NCBI GenBank assembly: GCA_030278955.1
Contig: JAOANR010000010.1
Span: 10,199,884-10,263,883 of the forward strand
DNA length: 64,000 nt
Source of the DNA: Hygrophila difformis
Taxonomy: Eukaryota; Streptophyta; Magnoliopsida; Lamiales; Acanthaceae
Reading direction: 5' to 3'
Below, in pieces: positions 46,764 through 59,268 of this stretch (positions are counted from its first letter, which is position 1; the number at the start of each line of letters is the position of its first letter). Under the pieces are notes generated by a model, which did not search any database, had not been told where the DNA came from, and saw only the letters and a list, made by a program, of their open reading frames with translations. The translations under genes and the position numbers were made by a program.

Positions 46764-49452
46764 TGTAACGCCCCAAAAATTTAAAACCAAATTTCTGTGA
46801 CGTCACTGCCGTGTTACCTCTCTTAAACTGTTGGCCAATCAATTTAAGATCAATAACACGTAGCAAGTAAACAGGAAGCCAATGTATCATAATACAAATC
46901 CAGAAAGGAAACCTCACATCATAACAGACGTCCGGCTTACAAGCCTTATTCATGCGACATAACAGTCGACATATCAGTCTCATCTCAACCTGTCAGAGAT
47001 ATTAAGTAACACACGAGACAGAACATAGTGTACCGATCGGTACCACCAGCAGTACGAGACAAGGTAATAGAGTCATAGCATATTATTTAAGACAAGCACA
47101 TAAGTCCACAACATGCTAATGCATCCCTAGGTAGATCACTCATCCCCAAACCCCACATCGTGCTCAGGCTCTGCGTCCTCCCCGGGAATATCTATACATA
47201 AAAACATAGCAAGGGTCAGTACAAGGTACTGAGCAAGAATAGAAGAATCGGCATAAGGGGAAACAAGAATTAACTTGATTTCCCTAGAAGTATATTTATA
47301 CATATATGTGAAGATATATTCCGTTTTTAAACATTTGTTAGGCATAACATAATAATTAAACAGTGCAAATAAGTAAACATCACACCGTCCCATACCGGTG
47401 CTTCAACCACTGCAAATAAGATGAATGATGGATGATGAGATGAAATGTTATGACCTAAAATGTCTATCTACCCTAAATGCAACACATAAGCATGTCTAGC
47501 GCGCACCTAGGTACCATGGTCGGTATTCCCTCCCATATAAGGGTCCACACCCCTTAATGGTCGAGAGACATACCCACAGTGCCCCCGCCGCGGACACTAA
47601 CAGCTGAAATCGTGGCTTACGGCAAGCGGGTCAGGCTAAGGGTCATGAGCCCTTTCTAGCCAAATACAGACTAGGATATAAATCCTTTCCAGTCTCAACA
47701 TATCATCACAGATATTCACATATCATCACAGATATTCACATATCATCACAGATATTCAAATTCAATTCAATCACTCATCTCGAGTGAAGTATTTTCTTTA
47801 AAATAAATAGCTTTAAAATCAGACTAGGATATAAATCCTTTTCAGTCTCAATATATCATCGCAGATATTCACATATCATCACAGATATTCACATATCATC
47901 ATAGATATTCAAATTCAATTCAATCACTCATCTCGAGTGAAGTATTTTCTTTAAAATAGATAGCTTTAAAATAATCTGGGCTCTTTGAAATATACTACTA
48001 GTTTATAAATGATAACTTTAAAAATAATAATACTTGAAAATAATAGTTTTAACAAAAATAATCCGGGCTCCTTAAAATAGTAGTTTTAAAATATTCCGGG
48101 GTGTGCCAAGTCCCCCATATCGGCATTATCAACTCATCGCGAGTTAAGTATCAAGGGTGTGCCAAGCCCCACATATCGGCACCAACACATAATCAGATTC
48201 AATTCCACACATGTCAATACGTAAATTACGCGTCATGACAAAATAAACAACTCACCACGAGTTAAGTGTCAAGGGTGTGCCAAGCCCCACATATCGGCAC
48301 CAACACTCACATCAACGTAGAAGCGAAACAAGACTCGATCTCAACTAAGGCATAGTAGATCACCGCTAATCGCAACTAAGTTCAAAGATTGTGAGCATAA
48401 TGATGGTTATGGCATGCTAGAAGCATAAGAAGAACTAAGGAAACACGAAGGACGAAGAACCGGAAAACGAGCGAACGAACCGCGCGGGCAGGGGGGGTGG
48501 CGCGCACCCGGCGCGGTTTTTACACAAAAACCGCGCCAACCCCACGCGGGACTCGTTCGTCGTGACGTTCGATCGCGCGCTGCTCGCGCGCTGTTTGGCT
48601 AAAGGGCGCCCCAACTGCGCGCCGACACAACAGAAACGATGGAAATGGCGGTTTCCGGCCATTCCACCGATTATGCCCCCATTTAGGCCTATCTCTACCC
48701 TTGCCTGATATGTAGATGAGTCTCCAAGCTCCTCTTCTCAACCTGCAAGCTTCCAATCAACAATTCCAAGCCTATATTGCAAGAATCAAGCTCCAAACAT
48801 CATAATTCATCCAAGAACACAAGATTTCCAACTTGCATCCAATTGGAAGCTTAAAACTGAAATTACTCAACCAAAAGCATTACCTTAGCTCCCAAAACTG
48901 ATTTGCAACTCCCAAGCAAGGATTTAACACAAATTCCAAGCCGATCTACAAGAGTTCATCCCAAAATCATTTAATCCCGTCACTTGTTTTGCCCTCTTCA
49001 CAAACCACCTCAAAACTCTTCAAAATCATGAATTACTATGGGGAAATTACTTACCAAAGGTAGTATAATGAAACCCCCAACTGATTTGGGCATAAAATCA
49101 AGGTTTTGGGAGGATTTGGCACCAACCCTAGCCTTCCCAAGAATGGTGACGGGAATGAGGGAAGAGAGGGGAAGAGAAGATGAGGAAATGGGTTTCCAAC
49201 ACCCAAAATCTGATTTTTAAGGGTAAGATGGATCCGGGTCGGGTCGGAATGTGGGTTAAAAGGTTTACACTACTTGTCTTGACCACATTGCACCCATTTG
49301 AGCACTTGACTCTTATTATCTAGTGAGTTGAACTCACTTATCCCCCCACTTAAATCTTCATTCCCTACAAAATAATCCACATACTACGTCTTTTGTTAAT
49401 TAACCATAACTAAATTAAATTAATTATGAGTTAATTAAATCGGGGTGTTACA
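46764..49452 (-). mobile_element. Solo LTR of the Gypsy family also seen at 59269
   Basis: Begins TGTAACGCCCC and ends GGGGTGTTACA, with the 5-bp duplication TAGGC on both sides (46759-46763, 49453-49457) and no internal region, so it arose by LTR-LTR recombination. It is the reverse complement of the 59269-61566 LTR but 391 bp longer. The extra length includes a tandem duplication (about 47665-47970, repeated ATCATCACAGATATTCAC) and repeats of AGGGTGTGCCAAGCCCC at 48100-48310. Small frames shared with the other LTR (for example 48520-48756) are LTR sequence, not genes. Confidence 0.9.
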
Positions 49453-49894
49453 TAGGCTCATAATCATTCTACCAATCAAGAATTTTCTACTTTCATGGTT
49501 TCCCGAAAATTAGTTTAACCCCAATTATCTAATACCACATCTTGGTTACTATCAACCTACTTCCATTACATAATTTATTTGATGGATATATATTCAAAAG
49601 AAGCATGACTATGCAACCTTCATTCAACTATATTTCATGATTCAGTAATTCAGAACAATTGATCCTGTTTAGATATTCCAGTGAAAATAATTCATTGGCA
49701 TTATCTATGCTTTCATCCTTTTTACAAATATTCTTAATTGATTGTAGTAGAGAGGCATTGATGTTTTTGTGGCTGTGAACTCACTTGTGTTTTTATGGGA
49801 TAAAACAGATTATTTCTTTAAAAAAATTAAAACTAATATATATTTTCATTTGCAGACATACGTTCCATAATGTAATTATTAATTATAGCAACAC

Positions 49895-50125
49895 TCAGTG
49901 GTATAGGTTAATATATAAAATTTTTGGATTTGAAGTGGTGCAGTTTATATTTGTATAAGTACTCTCAACAATTGCCGCTATAGAATCTCGCGTAGAGTTT
50001 ATAAAATTATCATCTGGAAATATCATATCTAATTGTACATCTTCAAGATTAATACCAGCTTTACCAATTGCATTCACGTACATGAAGTATTCATTGTGCA
50101 AATTTTTGTCATATATAATTTTCAT
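49895..50125 (-). pseudogene. Helitron helicase C-terminal remnant, copy 2
   Basis: A 76-codon open frame with IGKAGINLEDVQLDMIFPDD and SIAAIVESTY, the DPI...IV.STY block of Helitron helicases. Tandem-duplicate relative of 46261-46517 with a longer surviving frame; too short to act. Confidence 0.65.
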
Positions 50126-51245
50126 TGTAAATAATATTTCTTATAGTATCTTAAGTTAATCTATCTTAATTATTATTAATACTTCGAGTCCCCTCTTTAG
50201 AATGACACGAGATATTGCAACATATCACTGACATTGGTAAAAATTGGTTTTTAAAGATAGAGTCTAACATTCTTTAAAGGTTGACATCTACTTTTTTTCT
50301 TGTTATGTTTTTTATAGTCATAGTAAAACAAACTGCGAGTGGAATTTTTTTCCTCTGAAACCGAATGGAGAATTTGGTTAATTGAGACGGGCTCATAATC
50401 ATTCTACTAATCAAGAATTTTCATCCCCAATATTGAGCTTTGTTTAATGAGAAGAGAGGTTAAATAATTTTCTGAGGTAAGTTTTTTGCATGTAGAATTC
50501 TCGTCACAATCTAGTGGAATACCAAATCTATAATGTGCAGTCCTACCTCTTAGAATGAGTAAGGTGCTATTCTATTGGATGCTACAAGCAGCACAATATT
50601 ACATCTACCAGGAAGAGCAAAACATAATATTTTGTAGATAAATTATCGATAAATGTCTTGTCAATTCCACCACATAAAGAAAAATTAATCAACACCCATC
50701 ACTATTAACTACAGACATTATATTATTATAAACATTCTTCTTATCATTAATCAACAAAGGTAATAACTTAGCATGATCCGCTTTCATTTCTTCCATATTA
50801 TAATATGTCTCTTATAGTATCAATAGATTATTTGTTTCAGACGTTAAAACTTCATTTAGTACCGACATTCCAGAGAAAATTTTCAAACTTATAGAATTTG
50901 CAGCAATTAGCATTTGAATATGAACTTACTTTGATAATTCACAATCAAAATTTTATGAGTATTTGTTTTTCGTCAATTATAAATCTGTTAAAATATAGAT
51001 TAATGAATTACATCATCCGTTTTATAAGTGTTATACTTTCCCTTTTTGCATGTTTGGAAATAAGTGTTACATTACCATATTTGAAATGTTTTGAAGGTTA
51101 ATAATTTTTACTAATTATACTTAAATTATTATTTTTTATATTCATTAAAATAAAACTAAATAAATTTTATTAACTTACCTTAAATCTTGTGTCATTTCCT
51201 AGTGTTACACTTATTATAAAACGGATGGAGTGTTTCTTAAACATA

Positions 51246-51502
51246 TTCCCTCCGTCACACTGTCTCATTTTGACTTTTTAATATTGTTTATCGATCAACT
51301 TTGACCTAATGTAATCGTAATTATATACAAAAAAATATAGTCAAATTTGGTCTTGTTAGATTTGTCTAATTATGTAGTTTTAGAATATATATATATTTTA
51401 CATAATTTTTACATATGTACATTTTAAGATATTAAATGTTAACAAAATGTATTGGACGGCTTGTCCAAAAGTTTTGAGACAGAAATAATGGGACAGAGAG
51501 AG
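51246..51502. mobile_element. Stowaway-like MITE inside Helitron 2
   Basis: TTCCCTCCGTCAC / GGGACAGAGAGAG ends with TA (51244-51245, 51503-51504) and the family interior GTCTTGTTAGATTTGTCTAA. Confidence 0.8.
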
Positions 51503-52734
51503 TAGATTAAAAAAATTAAAATTTTCACTTTTAAGCCATCGCAGCCCAAATTCGGCCAAATTACCTAAATTTGGGCTCAAAATCCTTTAATGCACCATTT
51601 GCCTAAATCAAAATATCATGGCCCCAAAGTGGAGGGACCTCCTTCTCGTGGCCTATTTTAGTTATTATCTCTTTACTTTACCGATGGATTTATTCGCAAC
51701 TATATAATTGTATATTGCTTTTAAGAGAAGTGACATATTTTTGTGAAAACCTGGCCTATATATACATTAATTAGTATACATTAATAATATATACATAGAT
51801 TTTTATATATTCATTAATGTATCTTTTAATAATATAAATTCCATATATACATTGCAAATTCCATTTAAATTTGAAATCCCATTTTTTTTTTAAAAAAATG
51901 AAAATTGTAGGACCCTTCATATAAATTGGAAAATTAAATATCTTTTAAAAACTAAAAATTGGGACTTCCATATACACATTAACATATCTTTAACATGAAT
52001 AAATAAATCTGACGTGCAATGTACATTTTGATTATATCATTTACCATACAAAAAAATATAACCAAAGTTGAGACCAAACCTACACAAAATTACCGGCATT
52101 ACAATATGTTCACTATATTGAAACATAAATGCAATATAATTCTTAGTTGCTAGTGCAAAAGCTCGTCATCATGCTATGGTCTATAAATAAATTCTAAATG
52201 CAGCAATAAAATTTAAAATAAATAAAATAAAAAATACAAAATAATAAAATCTAAAATAGATAATAAAAAATGCAATAAATAAAATCCAACATAGATAAAA
52301 TAAAAAATTTCAAATTTCAAATTTTATCTTTCAAATCTTTTTAACAGTGAATATATAGTGACATGATATGATGATTAAGTGAAAATTATAAGTAAATAAT
52401 AGATTTTATATAAAATGACTAAAATCTATAATGAATAAATAAATCAATGCGACAATCTAAAATTAGTAAATTAAAAAATACAAAATAATATAGATAAAAT
52501 AAGATATGCAAAATTTCAAATTTCAAATCTTTCAAATCTTTTTAAAAAAGTGAATACTGTAGGAATTCCATATATTTTAAAAACAAGATCTATAATAAAT
52601 AAATAAATAAATGTGAAAATCTAAAATTGATAAATTAAAAAATGCAAAAATTTATAAAAATTTGAAATTTGAAATGGAGACACCACATTAAATGTAGGAT
52701 GGGTTGTTCACTAATGCTTTAATATATATATAGA

Positions 52735-53415
52735 TTACAAAATAAAATTGGGACATCACCACTACACCACCTTCAGGTGAAGTTAGGATTAGGATTTTTC
52801 TATACGCTACTATATTGGAATTATGATCGTAAATCCCATGCGACATATGACAAGTGTGATATGACACAAACTATATGAGGACAATTAACGATGGGTTAGT
52901 AATTAATATCGAACCAAATGTAGTAAATAATGAAAGAATTAAGTTAGATAATTACTGTATTAGAGCAAAATATGAGCCTCCCACGTGAGAGGTTAGTGCA
53001 TGCTTTTGTCCAGATCATGTCCCTATATTGCAATTTGCCCCACTAACTACTCCCCATATAACTTTGTTCCCCATTTTCTTCATTATAGTGTTCACTTATT
53101 AATAAATAATGCAATGTCCACTTCACTACACCCCACTTCCACTATTTATTTTCAGTTTTGTCCTTTTTAATTTTACAACTTACACCTCTTTAATTTTTCC
53201 TAGGCGCATTTTGTAGTAAAGTCATTTTAATTTCCTTTTTTAAGCTTTGGAAGGAACATATTAAAAAAAAAGACAACATTAGAATAAAAATAACCTATTA
53301 TTAAGAAAAATCTCAATCCCGAGTACCAACAAAAAATTGGGTATATATGTATAATATATACATAAACACATATACATGCATGTGCACTGGATCATATACA
53401 ATGGTGGAAAATATA
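52735..53415. other. AT-rich spacer
   Basis: No gene or repeat boundary recognised between Helitron 2 and the next MITE. Confidence 0.45.
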
Positions 53416-53670
53416 CTCCCTCCGTCTTCTAAAAATTGAAATGGACATACATTGCATGCAGTCCAATGCACATTTTAAACCATTAATAACTCAAATTCGG
53501 TACAAGTAAAATTCTAAAAGTTCGATATTTAAAAACTACTCGACGAGACGTATCTAATAATATTCCACTTGGCTATATTTTAACTTTTATAACAATTATA
53601 AATTTTAAGTCAAAGTACATGTGTGAATAGTGCCAAATTTTCAAATGTTACAATTTTTCAAAAAAGGACT
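53416..53670. mobile_element. Stowaway-like MITE, right end eroded
   Basis: Starts CTCCCTCCGTCTTC after TA; the interior matches the family (ACGAGACGTATCTAATAA). No GGAGGGAG at the right, so that boundary is approximate. Confidence 0.65.
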
Positions 53671-54442
53671 TATCATAAGAATTTTTATGTTAGAAATAAA
53701 AATATACTGTCATTACTATTAATTTAATGGTTGAAGTGATGGATATTTGGTCCTAATCAATATCGCTAATGTTTTTTCGCGTCTATAACTCTTTTTGGGA
53801 ACTACTGCATCGTTAAGAAATTGATAATATAATGTTTAACTTGAAGATTATAATAAGTATATTCTACGTACACAATGAGTCAATGATATATATAATAAAT
53901 CAATAATTTTCATAAATGCATATACTTTTTTTTTTCTTTTTTTACGATAATGCATAATTAACAATAGAATAAAATATATGCACAATCATTATAATCCATT
54001 ATTATTAGAAAGAAGTACTATATTCAATTTTAACAGGGTGATTAATAAAAAATAATGGAGTGGTGGTTGCCCACTTGCTGGGGCCCATCTTTTAATGTTT
54101 TGTGTTTACAAATAATTACAAAACCAAATCTGTCAAGGGTACATCACTTTGTCCACTCCACCAACAACGAATTGAAGAGACCTCGATCGATAATACTAAT
54201 ACACGGGGCAAAATATGGGTTTGATTTGTGTCCACCCACGATAATTAGTTAGATGGGTTTTATGAAAGAATGTTAACAATACGATTATATATATATATAA
54301 TTGAATCAAAATTAAATATTAATAAATAATACGAAAAATATCAAATGTAACAAGATTAGTAAGATGGAGAGAGCAAGGAAAGAAAAGACAAAACACCCAG
54401 ACAAATACAAGCCAGTGAGAAAGGAAAGAAAAAAAAAAAATA
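53671..54442. other. AT-rich spacer upstream of the DUF688-like gene
   Basis: No gene recognised. A 65-codon frame at 54055-54252 has no recognisable similarity. Confidence 0.45.
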
Positions 54443-54704
54443 CTCTCTTTCTCCCATTATTTTTGTTTCGAAACTTTTGGACCCATCAAATGCATTTGTT
54501 TAAAACTTAATATCTTAAAATGTAGTAATACATATATAAAAATTATGTAAAATGTATATTCTAAAACTACATAATTAGACGAATCTAACAAGATCGAACT
54601 TGACTATATTTTGTCTTATATAACTGCGATAACATTAGGTCAAAGTTGAAAAATGAACAATGTTAAAAGTCAAAATGAGACAACTTTTACTGAGACGGTG
54701 GGAG
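54443..54704. mobile_element. Stowaway-like MITE upstream of the DUF688-like gene
   Basis: CTCTCTTTCTCCC / GAGACGGTGGGAG ends with TA. It ends 264 bases before the ATG at 54969, so it may lie in the promoter. Fragments of another related element follow at about 54731-54900. Confidence 0.75.
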
Positions 54705-54968
54705 TATATATCAAGTGGTATAGTATGAAGTACTACCTCTAATCTGTCTCACAGAAAATACCGATCTATGTTTTTAACTATTAATAACATAAATTAGGTA
54801 GAAGTAAAAATTAGAAAAAATTAATATTTTAAAACTAAAATTAGATTAATAAGATCCCACTTGACTATTTTTTTTATAATTATGAAAGTTAATGCGTGAA
54901 TAAACACTAAATAGCAGCAAAAAAGTACTTAGAATCGTAGCATTTTATACGAGAGAGGAAATATATAT

Positions 54969-55574
54969 ATGGTGGTGGTGAGCAGAAAAGGCGTGAATTT
55001 GGTGGTGGTGGAATCAGTAATAATGCCTATGCCCCAAAACAATACTCCTCCAATGCTCTCCACTTGTTCATCATCTTCTTCTGCCACAAATCCTCATGAA
55101 GAATTATCAAACCCTAATTCCCAAACTCCTACCACCAAATTGATCACCGGAATCCCATTCTCCTGGGAGCGAATCCCCGGAATCCCCAAACACCAATTTA
55201 CCTCCAACACCAATACCAACGATTCCTCCTCTTCCTCCGACCCTCTCCTCCCCCCGCCGCCGCCCAAACTCCTCCGCCAAGAAGACGAACGCACCTGCAG
55301 CAGGGATCCATTCTTCGCAGCACTCGTCGCCTGCTCCAACAACGATCGATCCCGCCGCCGACACCACGACGACGGGAGCAGCTTCGTCGCAAGCTTATGG
55401 AGAACCAGCAGCGGCGGTGGGTCGAAGATCACGAGGAGTTTGAGCAACAGGTTCGGATTCATGAACGTGTCCGCCGCAGTTTCCTGCAAGAGCGCCCCCG
55501 CAGTGTCGGAATCCGTCGTGTATCTCCGCCGCCACCCGACGCCGCATTATCTCCTCCACCGCCGGCCCAGATGA
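54969..55574 (+). CDS. Intronless plant protein with DUF688-like IPFSWE motif
   Basis: 201 codons, unknown function. The motif GIPFSWERIPGIPKHQ (about residues 60-75) is the hallmark of the plant DUF688-type family (IPF.WE..PG.P). It is followed by a Ser/Asn-rich linker, a proline run, a PFFAALVACSN block, and a basic Arg/His-rich tail ending RRPR. No signal peptide or membrane segment. GC-rich coding texture stands out from the AT-rich surroundings, supporting a real host gene. ATG 54969 follows an (AT)n run immediately; the ATG of MPMPQNN at about 55023 is an equally plausible start. Sequence after the stop (55665-55760) looks like 3' UTR. Confidence 0.72.
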   Translation: MVVVSRKGVNLVVVESVIMPMPQNNTPPMLSTCSSSSSATNPHEELSNPNSQTPTTKLITGIPFSWERIPGIPKHQFTSNTNTNDSSSSSDPLLPPPPPKLLRQEDERTCSRDPFFAALVACSNNDRSRRRHHDDGSSFVASLWRTSSGGGSKITRSLSNRFGFMNVSAAVSCKSAPAVSESVVYLRRHPTPHYLLHRRPR

Positions 55575-56040
55575 GGAATTCGACCGATCCCCGGAATAAA
55601 CTGTTGTATGTATTTACATTACAGTCAAAAGATACGTTTTTTTTTCCTACGAAGAATTAATCCTGACCGTTCGCTCGTGGCGACGGTATGCACTGTGAAG
55701 GGTGTGGATTGGCCCCGGAGCAGAGCTCCGGGAGTCCCCAAGAATGGAGTATCACACTGTGTGGCAATGTAGGACAAATTAGCTGTCATGAATGATGCAG
55801 TGAAAGATGAATTATTAAATGTAGTAAATTTGATACTTGCTGTAGTAATAAGAACAAAAATTGTCTGTCCAAAATCCTAAATATTGTAGTAGGAGTAGTA
55901 ATTTTTCTATTTTTATGTTTTGGGAGATCTAAAAAAGCATGTGATGGTTTCCTTGGAAGTATTTGAGCAGAGTGACTGTAAAGTGTTCCATGGAGCTGAG
56001 CACCACAGGGAGGATATCCTCATCGTTCACACTATCAAAC
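55575..56040. other. Downstream region of the DUF688-like gene
   Basis: Probable 3' UTR, then spacer; ends with the left target duplication of the MITE at 56041. No other gene seen. Confidence 0.5.
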
Positions 56041-56561
56041 ATAGTTGTTAAGATTTCGCTCCTGAGCTTACGATCACACCTCTCTAAGACGATTCCGATC
56101 CTTGTAGGATTTTAAAATTAGTAAGATCTAAATAAGGTCACGATCTTGATCATAGAATGTTACGATCTTATGGTCATAAACCCTTAAACGATTCTACAAT
56201 CTTCTAATCATACCCTCATAAACGCATTAAATTTTTGTAGGATTTTATAATTTATGATCAAAATAACTTTTATTCTTTAATTTCAAAATTTAAGAACTTG
56301 TACTCCTTAATTATGTATGATGTTAAAACAAACATAATATGCATGTAGCTGGAAATACTTTATTTTTGATTGTGATGTTTTTGTACTGTATTATATATTA
56401 ATTAACTAACAAGATTCATAAACACATGAAATAATGCTTTTACTTACTAGTATGCATAATTGAGTTTATCCATTATTATAATTTCATAAGATCTTAGGAT
56501 CTCGATTCGATCGTGCGAAGAAAAAAACGATCCCATAGGATTCTGTTCTTTAACAACCTTG
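56041..56561. mobile_element. MULE-like MITE with 9-bp target duplication
   Basis: Inverted ends ATAGTTGTTAAG and CTTTAACAACCTTG, flanked by the direct repeat CTATCAAAC (56032-56040, 56562-56570). Interior rich in GATCTTA/TACGATC motifs in both orientations. No transposase. Confidence 0.87.
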
Positions 56562-56570
56562 CTATCAAAC

Positions 56571-57417
56571 TAGAGTTTCAACGGTGTGGATCTTTCCGGT
56601 GCTGGGATTCCTGGAGCTCCATGAATCACTCAGCAACTAGATGAACTTTTTAAAGGTTAGTACAATTTTGGGAATATTAGGTGACATCTGCATATACTAA
56701 TGAAAATTAGTTAAATTTTTAATTACTATTAACTCAGATGTTACCAATTTGGTAGCTTGTTGTAATGGATGATAAATCTGAATATGTATAGTTTGATACG
56801 TGAAGGGGTTGTTTGAATGTAAGCAAATAACCTATAGGATTCGTTTGAAACAGAGTATATTAGGGAGCATATTCAAGTTAATCATATTTGACTAATGGAT
56901 ATGCTATTTTTTGTTGTTTCGTAACCAACATAGTAGTATGGCTCAATATGTTAGAAACCTAATATGCTACCTACTGAAACAGATCGAGGAAGTACTAATT
57001 AAACTTTTTTTGTTACCATAATTATGGTTTCTTAGCTTGTTATGAATTATGATGGATTAAGATACATTTCTGTGTTCGGCACTTTGGTGTGATGAAACAC
57101 AATGCATGGATTAAAAATACATTTCTGTGTTTAAAATACATTTTTTGTTACGGTAATTATGGGTTTCTTAACACAATGAATGTTTTATATTTACTTAAAA
57201 TTGTGATGATTATAGTTACTTAAGACATAGTCTCATTATCATCATTGTCTTTTACTTTTACGAGGCTGCAAGCTGAGGAGACAAAAAAGCTTGGAATATT
57301 TTTGTAGTAGGTGTGTGGATGAAGAATCATTGTAATTAATCAATTAATATATATATATATACACACACTATACAGAGACACACATACATACATACATATA
57401 TGATACTACAGTATATA
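56571..57417. other. AT-rich spacer
   Basis: No gene recognised. Short local repeats of AATACATTTCTGTGTT at 57060-57145 and an AT/AC microsatellite at about 57347-57400. Confidence 0.45.
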
Positions 57418-57676
57418 CTACCTCCGTTCCTTTTTAAATGCACGTTTTGACTTTTGGCACTGTTCATTGAGTAGCTTTGACTCGACTTTTTAATATAATT
57501 ATATAAGATAAAATATAGTCAAGTGAGATCTTGTTGGATTCGTCTAATCGCATAGATTTATAATATCAAATTTTCATAATTTTTAGTTGTATGCAATTTG
57601 AGTTATGAAGCATTAAAAATATGTATTAGATTGCATGAAATGTGGTTATGTAGCATTTAAAAAGGAACGGAGGAAG
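57418..57676. mobile_element. Stowaway-like MITE
   Basis: CTACCTCCGTTCC / GGAACGGAGGAAG ends with TA on both sides; interior GATCTTGTTGGATTCGTCTA as in its relatives. Confidence 0.85.
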
Positions 57677-58102
57677 TATTAGAATTGTGACCAATTCAAA
57701 GTTGAATATAGTTGGTGGTTTTGCAGCCAAAAATTACAAAATTGTTGGTATGGGTAACTTAAATACAATATTACTATCATTTTTAATTTTGTATAGAATT
57801 TTTTAATACTTATAACCATATATGATCTCATACTTATATGTAACAACATATGCATGCACCTTTTTTTCTCTCCAAAAGAAAAAATTATTATTTGAAGTTC
57901 GAAAGCAAGAATATAATTAGAAACAAGCTGAGTGCCCTGAAATGATTGTAGGCGCCTTTTTCAATTCCTTGTGTTGAACTAGTTAATGAATACTAGTACT
58001 ATTTTACAAAGGGTTGAAAATGGTGAAATTGAGTCTAGTCAAGTTAGAGTAGAAGTATATATATATAGTAGATGTTAGTACCATCATTTAGAAAAGTCCC
58101 AT

Positions 58103-58881
58103 GCCCTGTTTGCAATTAGCTGAATGTTAGTTGATAATTAATTATGCTAATTTGACACCTATTTTGATTATGTATGTATTAAAAGTGTTTTGATAAAAAT
58201 TAGCTGATAATGAAAATTTAGTTGATAAAAGTGTAACAGCTAACAACTAAAACTAAAACCGTGAGGGAAAAAAAACAACATTTTCAAAACTAGCTGTTTG
58301 AAACCAATCATCTTTTAGAACTCTATCTACCAGACTACCATGCACCTTTATTAGCTGTTTTATCCTATCAACCGCTAAAAGTTGCAAAATCAACTAAGAG
58401 CCTGTTTGGAATGGCTTTTTTTTTTCAAGTGTTTTTGGCTTTTACTTCGGCCAAAAGCACTTTTGAAGAAAAAATAGTATTTGTTTTAACTTTTTAGAAA
58501 AAGCAAAAGCACCTCGAAAAGCTGCAAAAGTGCTTATGGGAGAAGCAGTCCAGGTGGTGCTTCTCCGAAAAGCAGATGTCAAAAGCACCTAGTAATGTGT
58601 GCAGAGTCATAAATGCCCTTATTAATTTATTTAAATTACACTATAAATATATACTACTTATCATATATAAATAACATATCTTTTTTGGTAATTTACACAT
58701 TTCAAAAGCACTTTTCACTTTTACACATCCAAACACGCTTTTGAAAAAAAAGTTGTTTTTCAAACATTTCATACAAACACAAAAGTTACATGCTTCTGCT
58801 TTTGGCTTTCACTTCTGTTTCTGCTTTTTTTTAAAAGCCAATCCAAACGGGCATAAAATTTGGCTTTTATCAAACATGGGC
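58103..58881. mobile_element. MITE carrying a nested Tourist-like MITE
   Basis: The outer ends GCCCTGTTTGCAATTAGC and CAAACATGGGC are roughly inverted. Inside, 58398-58853 begins GAGCCTGTTTGGAATGGC, ends GCCAATCCAAACGGGCA, and has the 3-bp duplication TAA (58395-58397, 58854-58856), a Harbinger/Tourist signature. The outer body is related to sequence at about 28700-28900. Confidence 0.7.
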
Positions 58882-59125
58882 AATCATTATTCAGACACGA
58901 AAACAAACTAAAATCAAAGCACATCCTCATCATATTGAAGTCCGTGAAAAATTGTGCTCCACATAAGGTAAACAAATGAATTTATTAGATATTTATTGCA
59001 TGCATCAAATCATACACAAACAATTTTAACACATGTTCTATTTTCTACCATAAATGTGTAGTGCTGACTTTAGTGTAGTGTAACTTTGATAGTATTACGT
59101 ATTTGCAGGAGGAAGTAAAGAGACT

Positions 59126-59268
59126 AGAGCTGTAAACGAGCCGAATCGAACTGAGCTTCAAGTGTTTGAGCTCTATTCGTTAAGCTTAACGAACGAACAC
59201 GAACCGAGCCAAAAATCTTAACGAGCCAATTTTCATGTTTGAGCTCTGTTCGTTTAACCTTACGAACG
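59126..59268. mobile_element. Fragment of a MITE cut by the Gypsy LTR
   Basis: GAGCTGTAAACGAGCCGAA followed by repeated GAGCTC.GTTCG and AACGAAC motifs is typical of a common plant MITE. The other half should lie right of the window if the Gypsy element inserted into it. Confidence 0.5.

Larger units (their letters stand above)
45900..52734 (-). mobile_element. Helitron 2 (minus strand), with decayed helicase and a solo LTR inside
   Basis: Minus strand: begins TCTATATATATATTAAAGC at 52734 after a host A, ends CTAG at 45900 before a host T, with a perfect hairpin 7 bases inside. Helicase-like remnants on the same strand (46517-46261 and 50125-49895) confirm orientation and class. It contains a solo LTR (46764-49452) and a Stowaway-like MITE (51246-51502). 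Without the LTR the body is about 4.1 kb. Confidence 0.85.

Noticed and set aside
48435..48756. Small protein genes within the solo LTR (also 59963-60257 in the other LTR)
   Set aside because: Conserved only because the LTRs are homologous; the frames diverge at their ends and lie in non-coding LTR sequence.
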